Position numbers and translations under genes: made by a program. Shown in pieces: positions 55,212 to 63,566 of a DNA stretch of 64,000 nucleotides (positions are counted from its first letter, which is position 1; the number at the start of each line of letters is the position of its first letter). Origin of the DNA: Streptomyces sp. NBC_01431 (GTDB taxonomy: Bacteria > Actinomycetota > Actinomycetes > Streptomycetales > Streptomycetaceae); assembly GCF_036231355.1 (NCBI RefSeq), contig NZ_CP109496.1, positions 744,001 through 808,000 of the forward strand, in the 5' to 3' direction. The notes under the pieces are model-generated. The model made no database searches and was not told the origin of the DNA. It saw only the letters and a program-made list of their open reading frames with translations.

Positions 55212-57119
55212 TCACACGAGCGGGACGGCGAGGGCCAGACGGCAGTCCGTGCCCTCCACCTTCCAGGGCGGGGCGAGGCTCTGGACCACAGCTGCCGCCG
55301 GGTCGGCGCCTGGGCGGAAGACACCGTCGGCGCCGAGGGCTCTCCAGGCCTCATCGGCGTACCGTCGGGCGCCATTGCCCGGACGGTCCGACGGTGGCAG
55401 ACCGGCTACGGGATCCGCCCGAGTCATCACCCGGACGCCGCAGGAGCGCAGTCGAGCGAGGGCCGTCCGCCAGTCGGCGCCCTGCGGACAAGCCTGGACG
55501 ACGCCGAGCTGGCGGGCCGGCGCGGGCGGGCGGCGGGCGACAATCAGGACCACCCTCCGCGCGTAGGCGGCACCCGGGTCCTCGGTGGCGAGCCGGGCCA
55601 CTGCCAGCAGAGCGTCCTCCAGGGACGACACGGCGTCCTGGCGTCGCGGGGCGTGCGACCAGCTGTTCAGGGCGGCCGGCAACTCGGCGGGCGGCCGCGC
55701 GGAGACGGGGGCCCGCAGCAGGATGCTCTCCTGAGCCATGTGGCTCTCGTAGACGGTGTGGTCGTAGTGGCCGACGGCTCCGACCCGGATCGCGGCGCCG
55801 GCCCGATCCCGCCGGGCCAGCAGGCCGACGATGTCCCGCACGAAGGTGAGGCGTTCCCCGGTCTCGGCCTGATCGGCGCCACTGAGCTCGACGGTGAAGT
55901 ACAGGTCCAGCCGCGGCGGCCGCACGATCCGCCGCGGCAGGGAAGAGAGCAGACCCGGAACGTCGATGGTGGCTGGATCTCCGCGCCCGCCGCGCGTGCG
56001 AGCACCGGGTGCGATGAGGTCCACCTCCCCCGGTCCGCGGAGTACGAAGGTGAGTCGCGCCGGTTCCAGTGCTCCGACCTCGATCTGATGCATGCTCACG
56101 GGTGCAGCGCCGGCCCCGTCGGCGACAGGTGCACCGGCCAGCACCGGGAGGTACAGGGGGCCGCGGCCGGTCACTCCGCCGTACACGGTGACCTCGGCGG
56201 TCCTGGTCTCACCGGGGCCCAGCCGAGAGCCCGCGGGAAAGAGCACATGAGTGTGGGGGTGGACGGCGCCGGTGTCACGGTCGGCCCGGGCCAGCAGCAG
56301 CGTGTGGTCGGTCAGGAGCGGCAGGGTACGCAGGAGTCGGCGAACCGCATCGGCGGTCGCAGGGCGCGCCGACGGGCCTTCCGCCGACTCCGCACTGCCC
56401 GCGCGCAGTTCCACCCGGGAGCCGCAGGCCTCCCGCACGGCGGCAACCGCACGCTCCAGCAGCTCCCACCCGGGCGGGGGCCGCAGCAAGACGACCGGAG
56501 GGTCGGGAACCGTCGACACGCATGATTTGAGCCACTCCAGTACGGCGGCGTCGAATTCTCTGCGGTCCACAGGCGGGAGGGTTCCTATTCCTCCCGCGAG
56601 CTGGAAACGGCACACATCCTCGTCAGAATCGAACGCCGGTATGACAAAACGCCATTTCGCGCTTCCCGCGTCGTTCTGCAACGGGATTCCGGCCTCCCCG
56701 ACGGTCACCCTGATCATGTGGAGGCCGTCGGCCGTGAATTCCACGAACGACAATTCCTTGAAGTAGCCGTGATGGAGGCCTTCGAGGAGATCGCCGTGCC
56801 CGGACGGAATCCCGAGGTCGACCCAACCGGAGTCGGGCGGCGGCCTCTCCTCGGCCCGCTCAGACGGACCTCCCCGGGTCACCTCCGCGACCTGTCGGGC
56901 GCTCTCTGGGCACCGGGCCGAAAGGGCCACCGCCCGGATGTCCCAGGCATGCTCGGCCGCCCCGAGCGCGGCCTCGGCGATCTCCAGGTCTCGAGCGGTC
57001 AACTCCCCCAATACCGGGTCACCTTGGAGACGCCAATCGCACACGGCACAGAAGTCGCTATGCTGATCCGGAGTTGCACACACCGGGCAGACAGCCTGTG
57101 GATCACAGACCCTCGTCAT
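55212..57119 (-). CDS. Zinc-ribbon protein with degenerate vWA-like C-terminus
   Basis: ATG 57119 has GGGGAAG seven bases upstream; the frame is open further upstream but that part looks non-coding. The 635-residue product begins with a zinc ribbon (CPVC at 11-14, CAVC at 24-27), then a beta-rich middle, and from about residue 410 a vWA-like domain (LDLYFTVELSGAD) in which the MIDAS motif is degenerate. It is the first gene of the operon that runs to 43986. It may sense a partner and pass the signal to the GTPase. Confidence 0.72.
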   Translation of the reverse strand: MTRVCDPQAVCPVCATPDQHSDFCAVCDWRLQGDPVLGELTARDLEIAEAALGAAEHAWDIRAVALSARCPESARQVAEVTRGGPSERAEERPPPDSGWVDLGIPSGHGDLLEGLHHGYFKELSFVEFTADGLHMIRVTVGEAGIPLQNDAGSAKWRFVIPAFDSDEDVCRFQLAGGIGTLPPVDRREFDAAVLEWLKSCVSTVPDPPVVLLRPPPGWELLERAVAAVREACGSRVELRAGSAESAEGPSARPATADAVRRLLRTLPLLTDHTLLLARADRDTGAVHPHTHVLFPAGSRLGPGETRTAEVTVYGGVTGRGPLYLPVLAGAPVADGAGAAPVSMHQIEVGALEPARLTFVLRGPGEVDLIAPGARTRGGRGDPATIDVPGLLSSLPRRIVRPPRLDLYFTVELSGADQAETGERLTFVRDIVGLLARRDRAGAAIRVGAVGHYDHTVYESHMAQESILLRAPVSARPPAELPAALNSWSHAPRRQDAVSSLEDALLAVARLATEDPGAAYARRVVLIVARRPPAPARQLGVVQACPQGADWRTALARLRSCGVRVMTRADPVAGLPPSDRPGNGARRYADEAWRALGADGVFRPGADPAAAVVQSLAPPWKVEGTDCRLALAVPLV

Positions 57120-57538
57120 CTGTCCACTTCCCCGACTCCCCGACTTGGTCCGAACCTTGCTTCGCGGCGCGTCGGCAGTCGCAGACGACCGCCCCACGCA
57201 ACACCCGTTCCATGGACGCATCATGATGACACGACGCTCGGACCAATTCCCCGGTTCCACGGACCGCCGACAATCCGTTGACGAGCCCATCCGGGTTCAG
57301 TTTCCGGAACTTCATACTCCGATTTTCCGTCCTCAATTCACCGAACAGGGAAGCGGTTCAAACACGTCAAATGTGTTGGCCGCCCGACTCCGCGACTGTC
57401 CAGGCACGCCACCATGAACCCATTCATCCGTCCCTCCGCTCCGCATCCCCCTCACGCCCCCTGCATCTCCTCATGCGGAGCGGAAGGACGTTCCTCCATT
57501 CCACTGGGTCGCCCGGGCGAACACCGGTCGCGGGCCGG
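57120..57538. promoter_or_regulatory. 419-base region upstream of the eight-gene operon, with a small dyad
   Basis: No gene is recognised. The region is locally more AT-rich at 57300-57380. An imperfect dyad AACAC-N7-GTGTT lies at 57361-57377 and contains a TTGACG on the minus strand that could serve as -35 of the operon; no convincing -10 was found. This is the only sizeable gap between 64000 and 43986, so the operon promoter is probably here. Confidence 0.4.
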
Positions 57539-58615
57539 TCACATCCCGGCTGGGATGCGCTCAACCATCGCCGCCGCCTCGGGAGCGCGCACCAGGAAGT
57601 GGACTTCCCAGGACGCCCCGCGCGCCAACTCCGCCTCGACGGCGGCCCATACGGCGGCCAGACTGACGCGGTACGACAGTTCGCCGCGCCCCGCACCGAG
57701 CAGCGGGAAGCACACCGACCTCAGCGCCGGCGCGTGGCGGTCGGATTCCTCGGCCAGCAGCGCGAGGGCGCGGGACACTGCACGGGTGACGTCGGCCGGG
57801 AGCACGTCGTAGTCGTTGGTCCCCGCCCGGGGAACGGCTATCGCGGCGTGGTATATCCGCCTCACGCCCTGTCCGGCCAGGGCCCCCGAGCCAGTGGCGG
57901 CCACCGTGCCCGGCAGCACCGGGCGTCCGGCAGTGCCGTGCCGGGCAGCCCACTCGCGCAGTTCGTCGTGGACCGGGTCGTGCAGCACGTCGCCGGTCAC
58001 ACCACGCACGGCGGCCGCACGGCGGAGCGACGCGGCGACCGAGGACTTGTACTGCTCGGGGAGCGCGAGGTGCACGTTGACAGGGGAGACGATCACGTCC
58101 ACGTCCCGCAGCAGGTCCACGGGGTGCACATGGAGGGTGAGCCTCACCTCTCGGCCACCGGCCCGGACCTGAACGAACCGGTGCGTGCCGACACCCCGCC
58201 CGGCGCCCTCGGCGCCGGGCGCCCCCGAACCCTGCGACACCAGCCGGAGGATGTGCTCGGCGACCTGCCCGAGGACCATCACCTCGTGATCCTTGCGGAA
58301 GCGCTCGACGCTCACGCCGTACACCGAGGCGGCTCGGGCACGGCGCGAGGACGCCGGCCAGTCCCGAGTTCCCTGCGCCAGTCCCAGGGTGTACTCGGCG
58401 GCGGTGCGCAGCGTGCCCGCGTCCAGGCGCGACACGGCGAGCCGCAGCAGCGTCTCGACGGCCGCGCCCGGCGTCCGAGCCGCGACCGCGGTCACCGCTT
58501 CGGCGCCCGACTCCAGAGCCGGCAGCGAGCGCCCACGCAACCGGACCAGTCCCGCGCGCCGAACTTCCCTGAGTTCGGACAGGAGTGACGCAGGGTCAGG
58601 TATTGACGATGCCAT
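57539..58615 (-). CDS. Macro-domain protein with HTH-like helical N-terminus
   Basis: The 358-residue product has an N-terminal helical region (1-128) ending in RRARAASVYGVSVERFRKDH, common in streptomycete multi-domain proteins. From about residue 158 it has a macro domain: DVDVIVSPVNVHLALPEQYK at the ADP-ribose-binding strand and FPLLGAGRGELSYRVSLAAV at the second binding loop. Macro domains bind or hydrolyse ADP-ribose. It follows the RES toxin gene after 59 bases in the same direction, which links it to ADP-ribose chemistry. The start ATG 58615 has a weak ribosome site. Confidence 0.75.
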   Translation of the reverse strand: MASSIPDPASLLSELREVRRAGLVRLRGRSLPALESGAEAVTAVAARTPGAAVETLLRLAVSRLDAGTLRTAAEYTLGLAQGTRDWPASSRRARAASVYGVSVERFRKDHEVMVLGQVAEHILRLVSQGSGAPGAEGAGRGVGTHRFVQVRAGGREVRLTLHVHPVDLLRDVDVIVSPVNVHLALPEQYKSSVAASLRRAAAVRGVTGDVLHDPVHDELREWAARHGTAGRPVLPGTVAATGSGALAGQGVRRIYHAAIAVPRAGTNDYDVLPADVTRAVSRALALLAEESDRHAPALRSVCFPLLGAGRGELSYRVSLAAVWAAVEAELARGASWEVHFLVRAPEAAAMVERIPAGM

Positions 58616-58674
58616 GCATGCACCATGGCATCACGATTCACCTGGGGACAAGCAGGAACGCAGGCCCGAGGATC

Positions 58675-59352
58675 TCACCCCCGTCTCGGCCGCGAGATCT
58701 CCGAACGCAGCGGCTTGAGGAGCTGGTTCGCCCTTTCGATGCCGGCATCGGAGTCCAGGTCCGCAATACCTCGCTCCGGCAGCACCTCCAGCGGCCCGCC
58801 GTCGCTGTGGTCGAACCGGTCATGGAAGAGCACCAGGGCTAGCCGGGGCCGGTTGTGCCGGGACTGCCAAATCAGCCCCATGGCGTCGGGTACCTGCGCC
58901 CGGATCTCACTCGCCCAGCGCCTTGCCTGTACGTAGTTCCTCTCGTCTTCCAGGAGCGTGGAATCCTGGCAGACGGCGGCAAGATCTGGCGCCTCGATCA
59001 GGGAGACCAGGTTCAGCTCGCCCCTGGTGCGCAGAACGCTCAGCGACCGGCGCCAGATCACGGCGTAGGGGATCAGCCGCATGCTTGCCGAAGGTTCGAA
59101 GGGCCTGGAGCGCAGCACGCTCTCCGCGAGGGCCGTGGTCGGGGTGTCCGCCAGGTAAAGGCAGTGATACGGATCGAGCAGCGTGCCGTCGAAGCGGCTG
59201 CCGCCCTTGGACTCGAAGGGGTCCGCGAGTCTCGGATTGAACTCGTTCGGCGCGTACTTGGTGTTGTGCACGCGCCACAGTTCGGTGCCGGCCGGGATGA
59301 GACGACGGTTGGGGCGCAGTTCCAGCGGGGTCATGGGGAAGAGGCCGCTCAT
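58675..59352 (-). CDS. RES-domain toxin (ADP-ribosyltransferase fold)
   Basis: ATG 59352 follows GGAGGGGG and overlaps the antitoxin stop by one base. The 225-residue protein has the features of RES proteins: R27 in LWRVHN, SRFDGTL, LYLADTPTTALAES with E77, and S164 in LIWQSRHN, giving the name-giving R-E-S set. RES toxins degrade NAD or ADP-ribosylate a host enzyme and are held inactive by a Xre/MbcA/ParS antitoxin. A 35-residue C-terminal extension follows the core domain. Coupling to CHAT-2 and a macro protein is unusual. Confidence 0.9.
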   Translation of the reverse strand: MSGLFPMTPLELRPNRRLIPAGTELWRVHNTKYAPNEFNPRLADPFESKGGSRFDGTLLDPYHCLYLADTPTTALAESVLRSRPFEPSASMRLIPYAVIWRRSLSVLRTRGELNLVSLIEAPDLAAVCQDSTLLEDERNYVQARRWASEIRAQVPDAMGLIWQSRHNRPRLALVLFHDRFDHSDGGPLEVLPERGIADLDSDAGIERANQLLKPLRSEISRPRRG

Positions 59353-60035
59353 CAATCCCCCTCCACCAGTGCGGTGGCCGCGCCGACCAGCTGCTGGTCG
59401 GTCAGCTGGCCGAGGAGTGACGCAGGTGTCCCGCCCAGCCAGGTGTTCCCGCTGAGCCACCAGGCTGCGGCCCCCCAGGGGTCGATGTCCGCGAGGAGAA
59501 GGCGGTTGACCGTGAGGACGACCTCGTAGGGGGTACCGCCGCCCGCGGCGAACTGGAACTCCGGGTAGCGGTCGCTGCCTTGGGGGTCAGCCAGCTTGAT
59601 CAGTTCGGGGGGTGGAACCGCGCCGCCGCACCGAGCCCGCGCCTCGTCCGCCGAGAGGGCCGACATCGAGAGCAGCTGGTCTTGTGCGTCGGCGGGGGGC
59701 TCGGGGCCGAGGGACGGCGGCGAGCCCGCCAGCAGGACCATCAGCTCCCGCGCTCCCGCCACGGCCGTCGGCCCGGGCGGCGCCGCGACAAGGCGCACGG
59801 AGTCGAGCGCGGTGCGCACCGGATGGTCGAGCGGTAGCGGCAGCAGGGCAAGGCGCACGCCCTGGAGCGCCCTACGGACCGCCCTGTCGTCGTCGGGCGC
59901 CGCACTGGCGAGGGCACCCAGCCTGACGAGCAGCAGCGCGTGCTGCACGTCGTCGAGCGCGTCGCGGATGGTTGCGCGGTGCTCCCCGATCAGGGCTAGC
60001 AGTCGGCCGGTCGAACTGTCACGGCCGTCATTCAT
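59352..60035 (-). CDS. Fusion of a CHAT-partner domain with a Xre/MbcA/ParS-type antitoxin
   Basis: ATG 60035 lies behind AAGGAG and overlaps the CHAT-2 gene by eight bases. Of its 227 residues, 1-108 match the CHAT-1 partner (LPLPLDHPVRTALDSVRLVA). Residues 125-227 look like the RES-associated antitoxin domain: the pattern RYPEFQF, then DIDPWGAAAWWLSGNTWLGG and a short end helix. Usual antitoxins of this type lack the N-terminal domain. This domain is a candidate docking or cleavage module for CHAT-2. The gene is translationally coupled to both CHAT-2 and the toxin. Confidence 0.75.
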   Translation of the reverse strand: MNDGRDSSTGRLLALIGEHRATIRDALDDVQHALLLVRLGALASAAPDDDRAVRRALQGVRLALLPLPLDHPVRTALDSVRLVAAPPGPTAVAGARELMVLLAGSPPSLGPEPPADAQDQLLSMSALSADEARARCGGAVPPPELIKLADPQGSDRYPEFQFAAGGGTPYEVVLTVNRLLLADIDPWGAAAWWLSGNTWLGGTPASLLGQLTDQQLVGAATALVEGD

Positions 60036-63000
60036 CCATTTCTCCTTCTTCTCCCGCTTTCCCGTCCTGGCTTCTCCCTGGCTTCTCTCCCCGGCCCGGA
60101 TGCCCTTGATGGATGAAGGCGGCCCAGAGCGGTATCCGGTCGAGATCCGGCCGTTCCATCTGCCGCAGCAGCTCACTGCGGAGCGAGCCCGGGTTCTCGC
60201 GGCGGGGGTCGAGCATCCACCGCTGCGCGGCCCTGAGCGCATCGACGGGGCTGAGCCCGTCGACGGTCAGGTAGTGGTGGAACACCGCCATCAGCAGCGC
60301 CGACGCGCTGTCGTTGGTCGTCCACCGTGATCCGATGGCGTCCCGCGCTCCGCCCGCGAGGAACGCCGTGGTGAGGGTCAGCGCCTCGTCGTGATCGCGG
60401 GTACTCAGGTCGGTCTGACAGGCACTCAGCACCACTAACGGCCCGTCCTTGGCGGCCTGTTGAGCGTGCGGTCGATCGAGGAGTCGGGTCACCGTCAGCA
60501 TGCCCGGCTCCGCCCCCGTCTCCGGTCGGCCGTCTTCGGCGGGTGTGTCCCCGCCGCGCTCGGGGGCGGCGAGGTGAAGGGCCGAGACCGTGGGACGGGT
60601 ACCCGCCGATCCGTGCGAGGCCATGTGGAGCAGTGAGGCCCCGTCGGCGAGGAACGTGAGGACGTCGTCGGGCGTGCCGGGGACCAGCTCCTCCTCGGGC
60701 AGCTCAAAGATCCCCCCGCACATCCGGGCCCGCCGGTAGAAGGCATCTCTGAGGGCCATGACCTCGACCTCGGCATGCGTCAGGTCCAGGGTAGGGTCGG
60801 CCAACAGAACGGGGGCCGCCGCCGGGTCCCGCGGCGCGCGTTTCACCGTACGCAGGAACTGACTGCCGGACGCCGCGTAGCTGATCACGTCTGTCTCGCA
60901 GAGGTAGTCGTGGGGTGCGTCGTCTGGGTAGCGCGCGGCGTGCCAGGGGACGATGCCGAGTCGGCCGCAGGGCACCAGGACGATCCTGAGCGGCCGACCG
61001 TCGGCCTCGAGCCGCTTGTCCACATCGGCGAGCACGGGGCCGAGCACCTGGTAGGCCCAGCCGCAGAGCGTCTTGAGGGCCTCCTCCCAGGCCTGTTCTG
61101 CGGACGGATTGTTTCGGCCGCCGTCGCGTGCCGCGGCATCGCGCGCAGCTGTGGCGTCGAGATAGCGCTCCAGCGGGCCGCTCTCGGCGCCGGACAGGTG
61201 CGACCGCACCGCGAGCCCGGCTCCGAGCCGCGGGCCCACCACGATCGCCAGGCCGGCGTCTCCGTCCTCGCAGGGGACCAGATAGACGAGCGCATCGGCG
61301 CCGCTCTCCTCGACCCCGTCCGCGAGTTCACTCAGCGTGGGAGTGCCGAGCAGACCGCCCTCCTGCCGGTAGCCGAGGGCTTCGAGGGCCTGACGGCGCA
61401 GCGTGCTCAACAGTTCGCCCGGGACACCGTCCGCGCCGGCGCCGGGACTCTGGGGGGCGTCGGCTGACCGCCATGCCTGAGCCAGGTCGTGGTGCCCGCC
61501 CTCGTCCAGGAGTTCGGGTACGTCGGACGAGGTGGACGCCGCGTGCAGCACCAGGGCCCGGCCCAGTTCCAGAGCGGCCACGGCCTCGTTCGGCCGTCCC
61601 TGCGAGCCTGCCCACAGCGCGGCCTGCACGCCTCTGCTCGCCCCGGAACGGGCCGCCAGCAGTCCGTGCTCCGCACCGGACTGGAGGAGGACGTCAGCGG
61701 CCAGCGCCGCCAGCGCCTCCTTGGCGGCTTCCAGGGCCGTGAAGTCCTTCACGTCCTGGTTGAGGACTCCACGCTCGCGGTAGGCCATGGCCAGCTGCCA
61801 CAGCGCGTCGGCGGCGATGTCTGGTGCCCTTCCGTTCCGGACACCCTCACGGACCCGCTCCAGCTCGTCGATCAGGGTGTCGAGATCCACGCGGTCGTGG
61901 GTGAGGGAGTAGCGCACGGCCAGAGAGAGCGCGGAACTGTGCAGGTCATCCGTCGAGGCCCCCGCAGGCGGTGGTACGTGCTCCGGAAGCGCCTCCGTGC
62001 CGTCGCCGGAGAGTCCGGCGCGCAGCAGACCGAAGTCCGGGAGGTATCGATGAGGCATGTCGTCGGCGAACGGAAGTCCGCTCTCCCTGACGCCTGTGAT
62101 TCCCTTCTCGATGTATGGCAGGGCGCGCAGAATCATCTCCTTGTCCCCGGTGACGGCGCCGAGCCTGCCGTAGGCGGCGCCCAGGGCCGCGAGGACGGTG
62201 AATCGGTACTGATGACCTTCCGGAACGGTCTTCTCCAGCGCTTCGGCCTCGTCCACGAGGTCGCGGAGCGCCAGGACGTCCTCCGCCTGCCCGGCATCCA
62301 TGACCCGGGCGTACAGCGACAACGTCCGTCCCACGACGGCAGGATGCTCCGTTCCCGGAGGCAGCTGCCCGATGGTCTCCTCGAAGTGCTCGAGGTCGCT
62401 GACGATTTTCTCCAAGTGGGCACGGCTGGCCGACTGGTCCTGGATCGTGCCGCCGACTCTGGAGCTGCTGTTGAGCAGGAGTGCCCTGAGCGCCTCCAGC
62501 GCGGAGGCCGGGTCCAGCCCGGGGGGCGGCTCCTTCTGTACGACGTTCAGCCTGCGGAGAATTTCGTTGAACGCCTGGGGATCGCCGCTCTTGAGTACGT
62601 CGTCGAGGCCGTACGAAGAGGCGTTGAGGGCGTCCAGGCCGGCGGCGATCCGCCGGATGTCGTCAGGCCTGAGCGTGGGAGCCGGTTCCGGGGACGAGTC
62701 GGGCTTCGAGTCCGCGTCGGGCACCGGGCTCTTAGGCCATGAGTTATCCAGCCCCGAGGCGTCTGTCGGCCCACCCGTCGGGCCACCGGCCATGTCGAAC
62801 ATCTGGTCCATCATCTGCCGCACGTGGTCCGTCCAGGGATCCCCGGCGGGCATGCTGCTGGTCACCAGGTCGGTGAACTCCGCCCCCGGGGGAGCCGAGA
62901 AGACCCCCCTCATCCGTCGCAACTCCCCCAGGAACTCAGGCGGCAAAGGCAGTTCCAGCACCTCCGCGGTCAGCTCCTCAAGCTCCGTTGCGAAGGCCAT

Positions 63001-63468
63001 CATCCCGGCGGGTCCCGCCTGTGCAAGCCAGTCGACGATGGCGGAGAGGTCAGGTACTGCCCCGTACCCGCCCTGCTGCGACCGTATCGGCGTAATGATC
63101 GACACTAGGTGCAAGGCCGCCCATCGCCGGTCCTCCTCGGTCGCTGCAGCGCCAAGGGCCGTCCCTCGATCCCGCGCATCCCGCAGCAGCCGCTCCGCGC
63201 GCTCTCCGTCCCCCGGCTCACCACCCCCGGCGGACTGCCGCATAGCGAGCGCACCGCCCAGCCATATACTCACCGCGCTGTGGAGCGCGGGGTCATGGTC
63301 CAACAGCCGTGCCAACTGGCTGAGTTCGGCTATCGACGAGTCGTACGCCCCAGGCGGAACATCTCTCGCACCCATGGCGGGGGTCAGCCGCTTAACCCGC
63401 TCCGCGACGTCCGCCGCCCAGGCGCGCAGCCCCTGCACGCCGCCGCTTTCTTCTTCGCTCACCGACAC
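60028..63468 (-). CDS. CHAT-domain caspase-like protease with helical repeat N-terminus (CHAT-2)
   Basis: GTG 63468 lies behind GGGAGGGG and gives 1146 residues. The product is a paralogue of CHAT-1 over most of its length. The N-terminal 750 residues are helical, TPR-like. The C-terminal peptidase domain has the dyad H952 in HMASHGSAG and C1017 in VVLSACQTD. A TTA codon (60436-60438, codon 1011) lies six codons before the catalytic Cys, so without bldA tRNA no active enzyme would be made. Its overlap with the antitoxin-fusion gene suggests that the fusion is its partner or substrate. Confidence 0.92.
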   Translation of the reverse strand: MSVSEEESGGVQGLRAWAADVAERVKRLTPAMGARDVPPGAYDSSIAELSQLARLLDHDPALHSAVSIWLGGALAMRQSAGGGEPGDGERAERLLRDARDRGTALGAAATEEDRRWAALHLVSIITPIRSQQGGYGAVPDLSAIVDWLAQAGPAGMMAFATELEELTAEVLELPLPPEFLGELRRMRGVFSAPPGAEFTDLVTSSMPAGDPWTDHVRQMMDQMFDMAGGPTGGPTDASGLDNSWPKSPVPDADSKPDSSPEPAPTLRPDDIRRIAAGLDALNASSYGLDDVLKSGDPQAFNEILRRLNVVQKEPPPGLDPASALEALRALLLNSSSRVGGTIQDQSASRAHLEKIVSDLEHFEETIGQLPPGTEHPAVVGRTLSLYARVMDAGQAEDVLALRDLVDEAEALEKTVPEGHQYRFTVLAALGAAYGRLGAVTGDKEMILRALPYIEKGITGVRESGLPFADDMPHRYLPDFGLLRAGLSGDGTEALPEHVPPPAGASTDDLHSSALSLAVRYSLTHDRVDLDTLIDELERVREGVRNGRAPDIAADALWQLAMAYRERGVLNQDVKDFTALEAAKEALAALAADVLLQSGAEHGLLAARSGASRGVQAALWAGSQGRPNEAVAALELGRALVLHAASTSSDVPELLDEGGHHDLAQAWRSADAPQSPGAGADGVPGELLSTLRRQALEALGYRQEGGLLGTPTLSELADGVEESGADALVYLVPCEDGDAGLAIVVGPRLGAGLAVRSHLSGAESGPLERYLDATAARDAAARDGGRNNPSAEQAWEEALKTLCGWAYQVLGPVLADVDKRLEADGRPLRIVLVPCGRLGIVPWHAARYPDDAPHDYLCETDVISYAASGSQFLRTVKRAPRDPAAAPVLLADPTLDLTHAEVEVMALRDAFYRRARMCGGIFELPEEELVPGTPDDVLTFLADGASLLHMASHGSAGTRPTVSALHLAAPERGGDTPAEDGRPETGAEPGMLTVTRLLDRPHAQQAAKDGPLVVLSACQTDLSTRDHDEALTLTTAFLAGGARDAIGSRWTTNDSASALLMAVFHHYLTVDGLSPVDALRAAQRWMLDPRRENPGSLRSELLRQMERPDLDRIPLWAAFIHQGHPGRGEKPGRSQDGKAGEEGEMDE

Positions 63469-63566
63469 CCCGCCCCTCCCCCTGGACCTCGACAGCCCTC
63501 GGAATCAACGCCGCCACTATGCCGACCCGCCGGGCGTATGGCGACAAGCTCCCGCGCTTCTCCTCC

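Noticed and set aside
60028-63468. CHAT protease of a type III-E CRISPR (Craspase) system
   Set aside because: No Cas7-like effector, no repeat array and no other cas gene in the window.
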